The position numbers and the translations under genes are program-made. This document shows, in pieces, positions 24,051 through 32,148 of a stretch of DNA of 37,361 nt. Below the pieces are notes generated by a model. It saw only the letters and a list, made by a program, of their open reading frames with translations. It made no database searches and had not been told where the DNA came from. The DNA comes from DATESG01 sp035270925 (GTDB taxonomy: Bacteria > Bacillota_I > Bacilli_A > RFN20 > CAG-826). The stretch lies in assembly GCA_035270925.1 (NCBI GenBank), contig DATESG010000017.1, forward strand, positions 1 through 37,361, given 5' to 3'. Numbering within the stretch: position 1 is the stretch's first letter; the number at the start of each line of letters is the position of its first letter.

Positions 24051-25667
24051 ATGGACAAAACCTTATCAATCATTGAAGTCGCTAAGAAACTCAATATTCC
24101 TGAAGAAGCACTTGAGTGTTTTGGTCGTGATAAAGCCAAAATTGACCCAACCTCTCCTTTACTAGATAAGAAGTTTAATGGTGATATTGTTTTAGTTACG
24201 GCAATTACGCCCACCAAGGCTGGAGAGGGTAAAACAACAATGTCGATTGCTCTTTGTGATGGATTAAGTGCGATTAACGAGCCAGCTTTATTGTGCTTAA
24301 GAGAACCTTCCATTGGTCCTGTCTTTGGTAATAAAGGTGGCGCCACTGGTGGTGGTCTTGCTCGAGTTATTCCTAGTGAAGAAATTGATCTTCATTTCAC
24401 TGGTGATATGCACGCGCTTACCACATCAATTAACCTCATTAGTGCAATTATTGATAATCACATTTTTCGTGGTAACGAGTTAGGAATTGATCCTAAAAAA
24501 GTTGTCTGGACCCGCGCAATTGATATGAACGACCGAGCTTTACGAGAAGTAATTATTGCAAGCAAGAAAAAGCATGGTATTGCTCGTAAAGAGAACTTTA
24601 AAATAACAGTCGCAAGTGAAATGATGGCCATCATGTGTTTAAGTCGTGATGAAGAGGATTTTCTCAATCGAATTAGGAAAATTTTAGTCGCCTATACCTT
24701 TGATAACAAACCTATTTTTCTAAGTGATTTAAAAATCTCACATGCGATTATGAAATTAATGAAAAAAGCCTTAAAACCAAATTTAGTTCAAACTTTAGAA
24801 GGGAATCCAGCGTTAATTCATGGGGGACCTTTTGCCAACATTGCGCATGGGTGCAATTCTTTAATTGCAACTAAATTAGCCACTAAACTAGCACCAATTG
24901 TCGTGACTGAGGCCGGGTTTGCCGCGGATTTAGGGGCCGAAAAGTTTTTTGATATCAAATCAAGGATCGGTGAACTTAAACCTAAACTTGCAGTTTTAGT
25001 CGCTACCATCAAAGCGTTAAAACTTCATGGTGGCGCCAATAGTGCCACCCTTGAGCAAGAAAACATTGATGCAATGATAGAGGGGACTAAGAATCTTGAA
25101 CAACACTATCAAAATTTATTGAAATATAATCTACCTGTTTTAATTGCAATCAACCATTTTGCAACGGATTCACAAGGTGAAGTTGATGCCTTGGTACTTT
25201 GGTGTAAAAAGCGTAACTATCAAGTGACTTTCGTTGATAGTTTCTTAAATGGCTCGGCCGGTGCAATCGATTTTGCTCACAAAGTGAAAGCAATGTTGCT
25301 AAACAACAAGAGCGACTTTAAACCACTATATAGTCTTAATCTTTCAATAAAAGAAAAAATCGAGAAAGTCTGTAAAGAGATATATAGAGCGGATGGTGTT
25401 AATTTCAGTGCAAAAGCCAAACGAAATTTGAAAATGATTGAAGCGTTGGGTTTTACAAATGTTCCTGTTTGTATTGCAAAGACCCCGCATTCATTTAGCG
25501 ATGATCCAACGTTGCTTAATGTCGCTAAAAACTTTAAAATTAATGTTAGAGATTTATATATTAGTGCGGGCGCAGGCTTTGTTGTTTGTTTAACCGGTGA
25601 ATTATTAACGATGCCGGGTTTACCGAAAATACCTGCCGCTGTAAAAATGGAGGAGTTTGATTATTAA
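24051..25667 (+). CDS. fhs: Formate-tetrahydrofolate ligase
   Basis: Makes 10-formyl-tetrahydrofolate from formate, ATP and THF, feeding purine and fMet synthesis. The P-loop TPTKAGEGKTT is at residues 54-63. REPSIGPVFGNKGGATGGG, the HFTGDMHAL block and GGANSATLEQEN are typical of the family. The 538-residue length is slightly under the usual 555-560. The SD AAAGGAG lies in the end of miaA. Its TAA stop overlaps the next ATG (TAATG). Confidence 0.97.
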   Translation: MDKTLSIIEVAKKLNIPEEALECFGRDKAKIDPTSPLLDKKFNGDIVLVTAITPTKAGEGKTTMSIALCDGLSAINEPALLCLREPSIGPVFGNKGGATGGGLARVIPSEEIDLHFTGDMHALTTSINLISAIIDNHIFRGNELGIDPKKVVWTRAIDMNDRALREVIIASKKKHGIARKENFKITVASEMMAIMCLSRDEEDFLNRIRKILVAYTFDNKPIFLSDLKISHAIMKLMKKALKPNLVQTLEGNPALIHGGPFANIAHGCNSLIATKLATKLAPIVVTEAGFAADLGAEKFFDIKSRIGELKPKLAVLVATIKALKLHGGANSATLEQENIDAMIEGTKNLEQHYQNLLKYNLPVLIAINHFATDSQGEVDALVLWCKKRNYQVTFVDSFLNGSAGAIDFAHKVKAMLLNNKSDFKPLYSLNLSIKEKIEKVCKEIYRADGVNFSAKAKRNLKMIEALGFTNVPVCIAKTPHSFSDDPTLLNVAKNFKINVRDLYISAGAGFVVCLTGELLTMPGLPKIPAAVKMEEFDY

Positions 25668-25885
25668 TGGAATTAGAAAAAGTAGAATTATTCGATCTTG
25701 TTCAAATGAAAAAGGCTCACCCTTGTCACAATAAATCAACGATGTTTCAAGTGGTGAAGCTTGGTGCAGATTTGAAGATTCAGTGCCAGGGTTGCGGCAA
25801 TGTCATCATTATTCCGCGCATCATTTTTGATAAACGCCTTAAAAAAATCATCTCTCGCGAAGAACAAGTGCTATTTAAACAATAA
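25667..25885 (+). CDS. DUF951 family protein
   Basis: A 72-residue protein of a family widespread in Bacillota, with no established function. Family marks: DLVQMKKAHPCHNKS, a GADLKIQCQGCGNVIIIPR stretch with a CxxC pair, and a basic C-terminus. The cysteines (one in HPC and two in CQGC) suggest a metal site, as an inference. It overlaps the fhs stop by one base, so it is coupled to it. A terminator starts at its stop codon. Confidence 0.87.
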   Translation: MELEKVELFDLVQMKKAHPCHNKSTMFQVVKLGADLKIQCQGCGNVIIIPRIIFDKRLKKIISREEQVLFKQ

Positions 25886-25913
25886 AGTCCCTATTTATAA
25901 GTAGGGATTTTTT
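25885..25913 (+). terminator. Terminator after the DUF951 gene, carrying the next gene's SD
   Basis: Stem TCCCTATT (25888-25895) pairs with AGTAGGGA (25900-25907), then TTTTTT. The ATG of the next gene follows at 25915. The 3' arm contains AGGGA, 8 bases before that ATG. Confidence 0.8.
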
Positions 25914-25914
25914 A

Positions 25915-26532
25915 ATGGAAATAAGACTAAATAATCTAAGTAAAAGTTTTCAAGACCAAGTGGTTTTAAATAATATTTCGACGACCTTTATTGGCCCTGG
26001 TCTCTATATTTTGTTTGGGCATAGTGGTAGCGGAAAGACAACGCTTTTAAACATCATCGCCGGTTTAGAAAAATCAAGTAGTGGAGAAGTGATCAAAGAC
26101 AAAAAGATCAAAAGTGGAATTATCTTCCAACATCATTATTTGCTGGGTGATTTAACCGGTTATGAAAACGTTACTTTACCATTAAAGATAAATAGAACTC
26201 CTTTTGCAAAAGTGGAAATATATAAGCTTTTTGACCAATTTAGGATTGGAGACACAAGAAAGCGTAAAATTAAATTTTGTTCAGGGGGGGAAGCACAAAG
26301 AATAAATTTTATCCGCACTTTGGCTAGTAAGCCTGACTTTATTCTTGCCGATGAACCAACCGGGTCTATTGACCTCGATAATGCCTCTTTTATTAAAAAT
26401 AAGCTCTTAGAATTATCGAAAGGCATTCTAGTGATTATCGTTACACATGACCGAAAATTATTTGCTAACATCACGGCCAATTATCTGTATTTAGAAAAAG
26501 GGAAGATAGCAGCTTATGTCATGGAAGACTGA
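25915..26532 (+). CDS. ABC transporter ATP-binding protein (MacB/LolD type)
   Basis: Cytoplasmic ATPase of an FtsX/MacB-type ABC system. Walker A GHSGSGKTT is at residues 35-43; the Q-loop is in IIFQHHYLLGDLTGYENV; the signature is CSGGEAQRINFIRTLA (Cys replacing the usual Leu of LSGGE); Walker B FILADEPTGSID and the H-loop VTHDRK follow. The 205-residue length is a compact form. The ATG is directly after a terminator T-run, and the only SD candidate is AGGGA inside the stem. The stop is TGA. It overlaps the permease gene by 17 bases. Substrate unknown. Confidence 0.9.
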   Translation: MEIRLNNLSKSFQDQVVLNNISTTFIGPGLYILFGHSGSGKTTLLNIIAGLEKSSSGEVIKDKKIKSGIIFQHHYLLGDLTGYENVTLPLKINRTPFAKVEIYKLFDQFRIGDTRKRKIKFCSGGEAQRINFIRTLASKPDFILADEPTGSIDLDNASFIKNKLLELSKGILVIIVTHDRKLFANITANYLYLEKGKIAAYVMED

Positions 26533-27841
26533 TATTATTCTGACTAACTTTAAGGCTAATAAGTTGAGCAATATAATTAACGCTCTGTCGTTATCGCTGG
26601 CGGTAATACTTTTTGCCCTTTTCAGTGGTTTTTATTTATCGCAGCAGGAAACAATCAACGAACAAGCCCTTAGATTTCCCGAATATCTTTGTGCAAATAT
26701 TGAAAAAAGTGAAGAGATTGAAAGCGAATCAAGCTTTCTTAAACTCAAGCAGGTTAGCAGACCAAGTTTAAGGGAAGTTGAGTCTTTTCTCTCAACTGGT
26801 ATCAGCGCTAAAATCCACTTAAATTACACTAATCTATTTCTTCAGGACGGCATATTTACTTATGGAAAGAAGTTGATGCCGGCACTCCCAGTCTTTCTTG
26901 AAAATTTTGATTTTGACCACCAACAAATCGCATTACTAAAAACCGAGTGGGTGCCAAGCGAAAGTGTTCAAACGATTTATGTTAATGACACTTTTATTTC
27001 TCGTCTTGCGGAAGTTGTCGCCTTTAATGATTACCAAGATGTTCTTTTAAGTTACACCCTCGTTATTAACAATCAAACCATGAGCAAAGAAATCATTTTT
27101 AACTTAAAAATCGTTGGTATATTTGAGGAGTTAGAGTACCTATCTAGTCCTAAAATCTATTTTTCTCAACAGGCAGTCGATGAGTTCTTTATAGCTTATG
27201 ATATTGATGAAGAAATAAACATTTATGAATATATCAGTGATCTAGCGGCAACTGATGAATCCACCAGTTATAGTTATCGGATGTACTTTGCTTCATTAGA
27301 AGACCTTGACAAAGCGAAGAATATTTCAGCGAGTTTATCAAGCGAAGATGCCTATTTAAATATCGTTGGTGAACATTTATCAAGATTAGATTCACTAAAA
27401 GAGATGTTTAATTTCATAAATATTACCTTACTTGTTAGCCTTATATTAATAGTTGTTAGTCTCCTTTTTATCAATGTGACAATTACGCATCGTGAGATAA
27501 GCAAAGCCAATGCGAAGAACGCACTTCTTTATTATTTTGGTGCGAAAACTTCGGACATTATTGATATATATTTAGGCCAGAACCTAGTTTTGGTTTCTTT
27601 TAGTATGGGCACACTAATTTTTGTACCATATCTTAGTAACGTCTTGAATTCGTTAATGATAAGCATCTTGAACATTAAGACCTCCATCGAAGTGCCTTTA
27701 CTAATATATCGGGAGATTCCCTTTCTGATTCCGGTCAGTATTTTTATCATTATGTATGTGAGTGCCAGCGTAATTACAATCATCAATATATATATAAAAA
27801 ACCAAAAGACGCTAATTAAAAGGCTGGCCCACAATGATTAA
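26516..27841 (+). CDS. FtsX/MacB-like ABC transporter permease
   Basis: Predicted permease with the MacB layout: one transmembrane segment (about residues 22-42), a large extracytoplasmic region (about 43-298), then three segments (about 299-323, 357-380 and 399-425). In this family ATP use is coupled to mechanical work on extracytoplasmic or membrane-embedded substrates such as lipoproteins or peptides. The extracytoplasmic part is rich in acidic and aromatic residues with no motif that I recognise. It overlaps both neighbours: 17 bases with the ATPase and 8 bases (ATGATTAA) with the ATPase-permease fusion. The start at 26516 lacks a strong SD and is less certain. Confidence 0.8.
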   Translation: MSWKTDIILTNFKANKLSNIINALSLSLAVILFALFSGFYLSQQETINEQALRFPEYLCANIEKSEEIESESSFLKLKQVSRPSLREVESFLSTGISAKIHLNYTNLFLQDGIFTYGKKLMPALPVFLENFDFDHQQIALLKTEWVPSESVQTIYVNDTFISRLAEVVAFNDYQDVLLSYTLVINNQTMSKEIIFNLKIVGIFEELEYLSSPKIYFSQQAVDEFFIAYDIDEEINIYEYISDLAATDESTSYSYRMYFASLEDLDKAKNISASLSSEDAYLNIVGEHLSRLDSLKEMFNFINITLLVSLILIVVSLLFINVTITHREISKANAKNALLYYFGAKTSDIIDIYLGQNLVLVSFSMGTLIFVPYLSNVLNSLMISILNIKTSIEVPLLIYREIPFLIPVSIFIIMYVSASVITIINIYIKNQKTLIKRLAHND

Positions 27842-30566
27842 AATCAAAAAACTCAAAGTTAAATTTGGCCCCACACCAATCCTAAATATTGATGAGCTTA
27901 TTTTTAACAGTCATGGATTTTATGCGATAGTTGGCCCCAGTGGATGCGGGAAAACGACCTTAATTAACGTTATATCCGGCGCAATTAAAGACTATAACGG
28001 TCAAGTTTTAGTAAACGCTAAATCGCTACGGGACTTGAAGGAGAAGGACAGACTTTTGTATCGCCAAAATGTTATTTCGGTGGCCTTTCAAGACCAAGTG
28101 TTATTTGACGATTTAACCGTGAGTGAAAACATCGAATTAAAACTCGATTTTTATCAAAAATTAACACCTAAGCGGAAACGCGCCAAAGTTAATGCCTTGT
28201 TGAAAGAATTAAAAATTTACAATTTAAGAGACAAAAAAGCAAAATACTTATCCGGGGGAGAAAAACAAAGAGTCGCGATTGTTCGCACCGTCATCAGTGA
28301 GGCAAAGGTCTTGATTTTTGATGAGCCGACAGCCGCACTCGATGATTTCCATAGCCGACTTACATTCTCACTCCTTGCAAAGTTAAGTCACAAGTATTTA
28401 GTGATTGTCGTCACGCACAACCGCGAATTGATTGAACAGTATGCAGACCAAGTAATTGATCTTACTTATGGAAAGGTTTGTAAAATTACACAGATTGAGC
28501 GCTCAAACGTTTCTAGTGATTTTGTCGGAATGTTAAACCAAGACTCGCCTACGCAACCGAAGACGCTAAGACTTTTCAAACTTGCCTGGAGCTTATTTAA
28601 AAGTAGACAGAAACGTAATCTCTTCGCTAGCTTTACTTTCACACTTAGTTTAACGGCGATTTGCACGCTTTTAGTTTTAACTTCGGCAATTAGCAGCGGG
28701 ATTCGCGGGAGTTTTGCCCTTAATTACCAAGAAGATACTGCCCTTATACATTATAAGAAGAACCAACCTTATCCTAGTCGTAGTGGACTAGAGGCCTCAC
28801 AAGGCGACATATTAGCTAATCGATATAGTGCAAAAGTTGGTGCTTTGTATTTAGGAGATATGAGTGCTTTGTTTCCAACCACGAATGTGGTCTATTTTCA
28901 AAATGAATTTATAAAGTTACCATTAACGACCCTCACTGCGGATAGTTTTAATAGTATTGAGCTTATTGAAGAGTTTGACATGCTTGATATATACGGATTT
29001 AGAAGATATAGATTAAGTGATGATGAAGTTATTTTGTCACTGACAACTTTGGAGCAAAAATTTCTTTATGACCATCTCAATATCCGTAAGGGAGAAACAC
29101 TTGAGCGATTAGGAGAATATTTAAAAACGTATCCGACATTTATTACGCTCCATGTTGCTAATGAAAATTGGGGTTATGAAGACGAACAAATTTTTCGTCT
29201 GATCGCGGTATTAAGCGGAGAAAGTTCGAGAATCATTCATAGCAACCCGCTATTTAGTGAAATATTATTTGAAAACAAGATGATGTTGCGGTCTAGTCTT
29301 AATTATTCCAAGCCTGATGAGTATCCTTGGACACTTAAAAAACTATATTTTCTCTTCAAAAAAGAAAACGAATTTATCCTTATAGATAAGATAAGTGATC
29401 CATACATTTTAGTGGCAAGAATGTCGCAAGCCTATTTCAGTGAAAACCGCCGGGAAACTTTTCTTGAAAATAGAATATGTTTATTTGTTAAGCCACCGAC
29501 ATATATGCCGTTAGGTGAGTTTGATAATAAAGAAAGTTACATACTGACCAATGGCGGAATAACAACCTATGAAGACGCATTAATGATTGGCTTCAGTGAT
29601 AACTTCCTAGTATGTCGTAGTTACGAGCAAATATTAGAAGTGGTTAGTTATGATGAACACCGCAGCAAAGATGATACGAAGACACTGCTTGGTGGTCCCA
29701 AAATGAGTAATGGTCATATAAGCCTTTCATTAGGAGAAGGCCTAACGTTTGCGGTCGTTGATGGTGTTGATAATGGCGAGGAGGCGAAGACGCTAGAACA
29801 AATCGTTTTGAGCACTAACCTCTTTCTAAGCTTGTTTGATGAACCATTTTCCGCCACAAAAAGTTACGAGATTTATGTAGCCGCGCCTTTTGAAGTTGAG
29901 CTGGAGGAGCATTACGTTAAAAAGCACTATTCGATTAAAACACTGACAGTCACAGGAACGATTAACGAGAAAAGAAATGTTATCTATCATCATTATTACT
30001 GGCCGCTCCTATTTTATAAAGATGTCATAAAAGTTGATCCCTTTACGCTAGTCCCAACTGGTCTAATTACAACAAATAAAGGAAGCATTTTGTGGGCGAA
30101 GGAAAACTCTAATTTTATTGTGAGCTATCCCTTCCTCGAATTCTCAAAAACAATAGATACAACTATTTCGCAAATGCTGAGCATTATATATATAGTTGCA
30201 GTCGCGGCACTTCTGATGGCGATGATTGTAATATTTCTTGTGCTTCAAACTTTGATTGATGACTTTCATCACCACTTTTCATTACTGTATTTATTTGGTT
30301 TCAGCAAAAACAGCATCACTAAACTAGGGCTATTGAGCGTCTTTTTTGTGGTTTTTCTTGCAACATTGAGTAGTATTGTCTCAACTATCATCGCTGAAAT
30401 TGTGGTCGCCCGTGTTATATTTGTCGGTGGAATAATCCTTGAAAACTTGATTCCTTATGGATTAGGGATAATTATTTCCATTTTTTGTCTACTTCTTGCT
30501 TATGTATTTTTATTTTTTAAGGTAAAAACACTGAAACTAAGCGCACTTAGTAAAAGAAATCTATAA
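27834..30566 (+). CDS. ABC transporter ATP-binding protein/permease fusion (MacB-like)
   Basis: A 910-residue fusion. The N-terminal ATPase (about residues 1-220) has Walker A GPSGCGKTT at 34-42, the Q-loop in AFQDQVLFDDLTVSENI, signature LSGGEKQRVAIVRT, Walker B VLIFDEPTAALDD and H-loop VVTHNRE. A first transmembrane segment lies at about 262-286, followed by an extracytoplasmic region of nearly 500 residues, and three more segments at about 782-805, 830-850 and 871-898. It is one half of a pair whose other half is split into two genes just upstream. The extracytoplasmic region is twice the size of that of its partner. Export of or resistance to peptides is possible but unproven. Confidence 0.85.
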   Translation: MIKIKKLKVKFGPTPILNIDELIFNSHGFYAIVGPSGCGKTTLINVISGAIKDYNGQVLVNAKSLRDLKEKDRLLYRQNVISVAFQDQVLFDDLTVSENIELKLDFYQKLTPKRKRAKVNALLKELKIYNLRDKKAKYLSGGEKQRVAIVRTVISEAKVLIFDEPTAALDDFHSRLTFSLLAKLSHKYLVIVVTHNRELIEQYADQVIDLTYGKVCKITQIERSNVSSDFVGMLNQDSPTQPKTLRLFKLAWSLFKSRQKRNLFASFTFTLSLTAICTLLVLTSAISSGIRGSFALNYQEDTALIHYKKNQPYPSRSGLEASQGDILANRYSAKVGALYLGDMSALFPTTNVVYFQNEFIKLPLTTLTADSFNSIELIEEFDMLDIYGFRRYRLSDDEVILSLTTLEQKFLYDHLNIRKGETLERLGEYLKTYPTFITLHVANENWGYEDEQIFRLIAVLSGESSRIIHSNPLFSEILFENKMMLRSSLNYSKPDEYPWTLKKLYFLFKKENEFILIDKISDPYILVARMSQAYFSENRRETFLENRICLFVKPPTYMPLGEFDNKESYILTNGGITTYEDALMIGFSDNFLVCRSYEQILEVVSYDEHRSKDDTKTLLGGPKMSNGHISLSLGEGLTFAVVDGVDNGEEAKTLEQIVLSTNLFLSLFDEPFSATKSYEIYVAAPFEVELEEHYVKKHYSIKTLTVTGTINEKRNVIYHHYYWPLLFYKDVIKVDPFTLVPTGLITTNKGSILWAKENSNFIVSYPFLEFSKTIDTTISQMLSIIYIVAVAALLMAMIVIFLVLQTLIDDFHHHFSLLYLFGFSKNSITKLGLLSVFFVVFLATLSSIVSTIIAEIVVARVIFVGGIILENLIPYGLGIIISIFCLLLAYVFLFFKVKTLKLSALSKRNL

Positions 30567-30601
30567 AATGTCAATTTTTGTTAGGATTTCTATTGTTTTA
30601 G

Positions 30602-30610
30602 TGCTAATAT
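30602..30610 (+). promoter_or_regulatory. Extended -10 promoter of the cold-shock gene
   Basis: TGCTAATAT: -10 TAATAT (30605-30610) with upstream TG and a weak -35. Predicted +1 is near 30617, the first base of a small hairpin. Confidence 0.5.
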
Positions 30611-30616
30611 AAAAAC

Positions 30617-30663
30617 GTGGATTTTCCACAAGTAATGCATATAGCATTGAAAGAGAGATAAAG
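30617..30663 (+). promoter_or_regulatory. 5' leader of the cold-shock gene with two hairpins
   Basis: Predicted 47-base leader. GTGGA/TCCAC (30617-30621/30625-30629) starts at the inferred +1, and AATGC/GCATT (30634-30638/30644-30648) lies next to the GAGAGA SD. Both are short and their role is unproven. Confidence 0.4.
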
Positions 30664-30861
30664 ATGCAAGGTACTATCAAAATGTTCAACAAGGAAAAAG
30701 GATTCGGCTTTATTCGCGCAGAAGACGGCAACGATGTATTTTTCCACTACTCATCACTTGTCATGGATGGTTTCAAAACTATCGAACAAGGCGATGCAGT
30801 CTCATTTGAATTAGAGCAATCAGACCGCGGCTTACGTGCTGCGAATATTAAAAAGCTATAA
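30664..30861 (+). CDS. csp: Cold-shock protein (CspA family)
   Basis: A 65-residue RNA/ssDNA-binding protein of one cold-shock domain. RNP1 is KGFGFI (residues 12-17) and RNP2 is VFFHY (25-29). These proteins melt RNA structure and modulate translation. It is a single-gene unit with its own promoter, a leader with hairpins, and a strong terminator. The SD is weak (GAGAGA). The sequence does not show whether it is cold-induced or constitutive. Confidence 0.96.
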   Translation: MQGTIKMFNKEKGFGFIRAEDGNDVFFHYSSLVMDGFKTIEQGDAVSFELEQSDRGLRAANIKKL

Positions 30862-30885
30862 ATTTAGATTAGATTAGTAGACAAG

Positions 30886-30910
30886 AAAGTTGGCAAAAGC
30901 CAACTTTTTT
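30886..30910 (+). terminator. Terminator of the cold-shock gene
   Basis: AAAGTTGGC (30886-30894) pairs with GCCAACTTT (30899-30907) around an AAAA loop, followed by T residues. Confidence 0.9.
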
Positions 30911-30934
30911 CATTTATTATGAGTGATTTTATAT

Positions 30935-30940
30935 TATAAT
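30935..30940 (+). promoter_or_regulatory. -10 element of ychF promoter
   Basis: Consensus TATAAT; predicted +1 near 30947 gives a 20-base leader with the AGGAGG SD. The -35 (TTTATT, 30913-30918) is weak. Confidence 0.5.
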
Positions 30941-30966
30941 GTTATATTGTTTCAGGAGGATTCATT

Positions 30967-32076
30967 ATGGCTTTAAAAGTAGGTATCGTCGGTCTCCCAA
31001 ATGTTGGTAAATCAACACTATTTAACGCAATCACCCTTTCGCAGGTTGAGGCTGCCAACTATCCTTTTGCAACAATTAATCCTAATACCGGAGTAGTTGG
31101 TGTTCCTGATCCAAGATTGAACTTTTTAAGCAAAGCCTTTAGTCCTCAAAAAACCATTCCGGCGACCGTCGAGTTTGTTGATATTGCGGGTTTAGTTAAA
31201 GGTGCCTCTAAAGGAGAAGGACTTGGTAATAAGTTTTTAGCCCACATTAGAGAGTGTGATGCCATTATTGAAGTTGTTAGGGCATTTGAAAGCAGCGAAA
31301 TTATTCATGTTGAAAATAGCGTTGACCCCAAAAGAGACATTGAAATTATTAATTTTGAATTAATTATGGCGGATATCGAAACCTTAAATAAGCGGCGGAC
31401 TAAAGTTGAAACTAAAGCGAGAGTGAATAAAGACAAAGATGCAATGTATGAACTTGAAATTGTTGATATTTTACTGGAAGCGCTGAACCAAGAGATTCCA
31501 GCTCGTTTAGTTAAAAAGCTCAACAATACGCAGTTAGAATTTGTCCTAAAAAACTATTTCTTACTAACAATTAAACCACTTATCTATATCGCTAATATTG
31601 CCGATGATGATTACCAAACTTATCAAGAAAATCCCCTTTATCTCGCAGTTGAAAACGTTGCGAAAAAAGAGAATACGATTGTCGTGCCTGTAAGCTGTGC
31701 GATTGAACAAGAACTCTCTCTGCTTGAACAATCCGAAAGACATGAGTACCTAGAATCACTGGGAGTAAGTGAATCCGGATTAGATAAAGTGATTAAGGTT
31801 GCTTATAACCTTTTGGGATTACAAACATTTTTTACAGTTGGTAAAGATGAAGTGAAAGCTTGGACCTTTATTAAAGGAATGACCGCCCCACAATGTGCGG
31901 GTGTGATCCATACTGACTTCTTACGAGGCTTTATCAAAGCTGAAGTTTATCACTATAATGACTATGTTGCACTTAAAAGCGAACAAGCCATTAAAGATGC
32001 GGGGAAACTTAAAATTGAAGGTAAAGATTACATCGTCAAGGATGGCGATATCATGTTCTTCCGTTTTAACGTCTAA
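30967..32076 (+). CDS. ychF: Ribosome-binding ATPase YchF (Obg family)
   Basis: P-loop NTPase of the Obg family that prefers ATP and associates with ribosomes. P-loop GLPNVGKST is at residues 9-17, with NPNTGVVGVPDPRL, DIAGLVKGASKGEGLGNKFL and the altered G4 region NIADDD (in place of NKxD), which is the feature behind ATP preference. A C-terminal TGS domain ends in KDGDIMFFRFNV. Length 369 is normal. AGGAGG lies 6 bases ahead of the ATG. Single-gene unit by spacing. Confidence 0.97.
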   Translation: MALKVGIVGLPNVGKSTLFNAITLSQVEAANYPFATINPNTGVVGVPDPRLNFLSKAFSPQKTIPATVEFVDIAGLVKGASKGEGLGNKFLAHIRECDAIIEVVRAFESSEIIHVENSVDPKRDIEIINFELIMADIETLNKRRTKVETKARVNKDKDAMYELEIVDILLEALNQEIPARLVKKLNNTQLEFVLKNYFLLTIKPLIYIANIADDDYQTYQENPLYLAVENVAKKENTIVVPVSCAIEQELSLLEQSERHEYLESLGVSESGLDKVIKVAYNLLGLQTFFTVGKDEVKAWTFIKGMTAPQCAGVIHTDFLRGFIKAEVYHYNDYVALKSEQAIKDAGKLKIEGKDYIVKDGDIMFFRFNV

Positions 32077-32101
32077 AAGTCGCTCTTTACTAGTAAATTG
32101 A

Positions 32102-32129
32102 TTGTTTTATACTGAATTATTAGTATAAT
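32102..32129 (+). promoter_or_regulatory. Promoter of argS
   Basis: -35 TTGTTT (32102-32107), 16 bases, -10 TATAAT (32124-32129). Predicted +1 near 32136, leader 13 bases with GAGGA as SD. This leaves no room for a T-box leader. Confidence 0.6.
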
Positions 32130-32148
32130 CATAACGAAACGAGGAATT

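Noticed and set aside
1505..26532. Mycoplasma genetic code (TGA read as Trp)
   Set aside because: TGA terminates three genes (1506-1508, 23169-23171, 26530-26532) at points that fit the family ends and overlaps, and Trp residues are encoded by TGG.
32077..32148. T-box leader for argS
   Set aside because: The inferred leader is about 13 bases; no T-box sequence or stem I is present.
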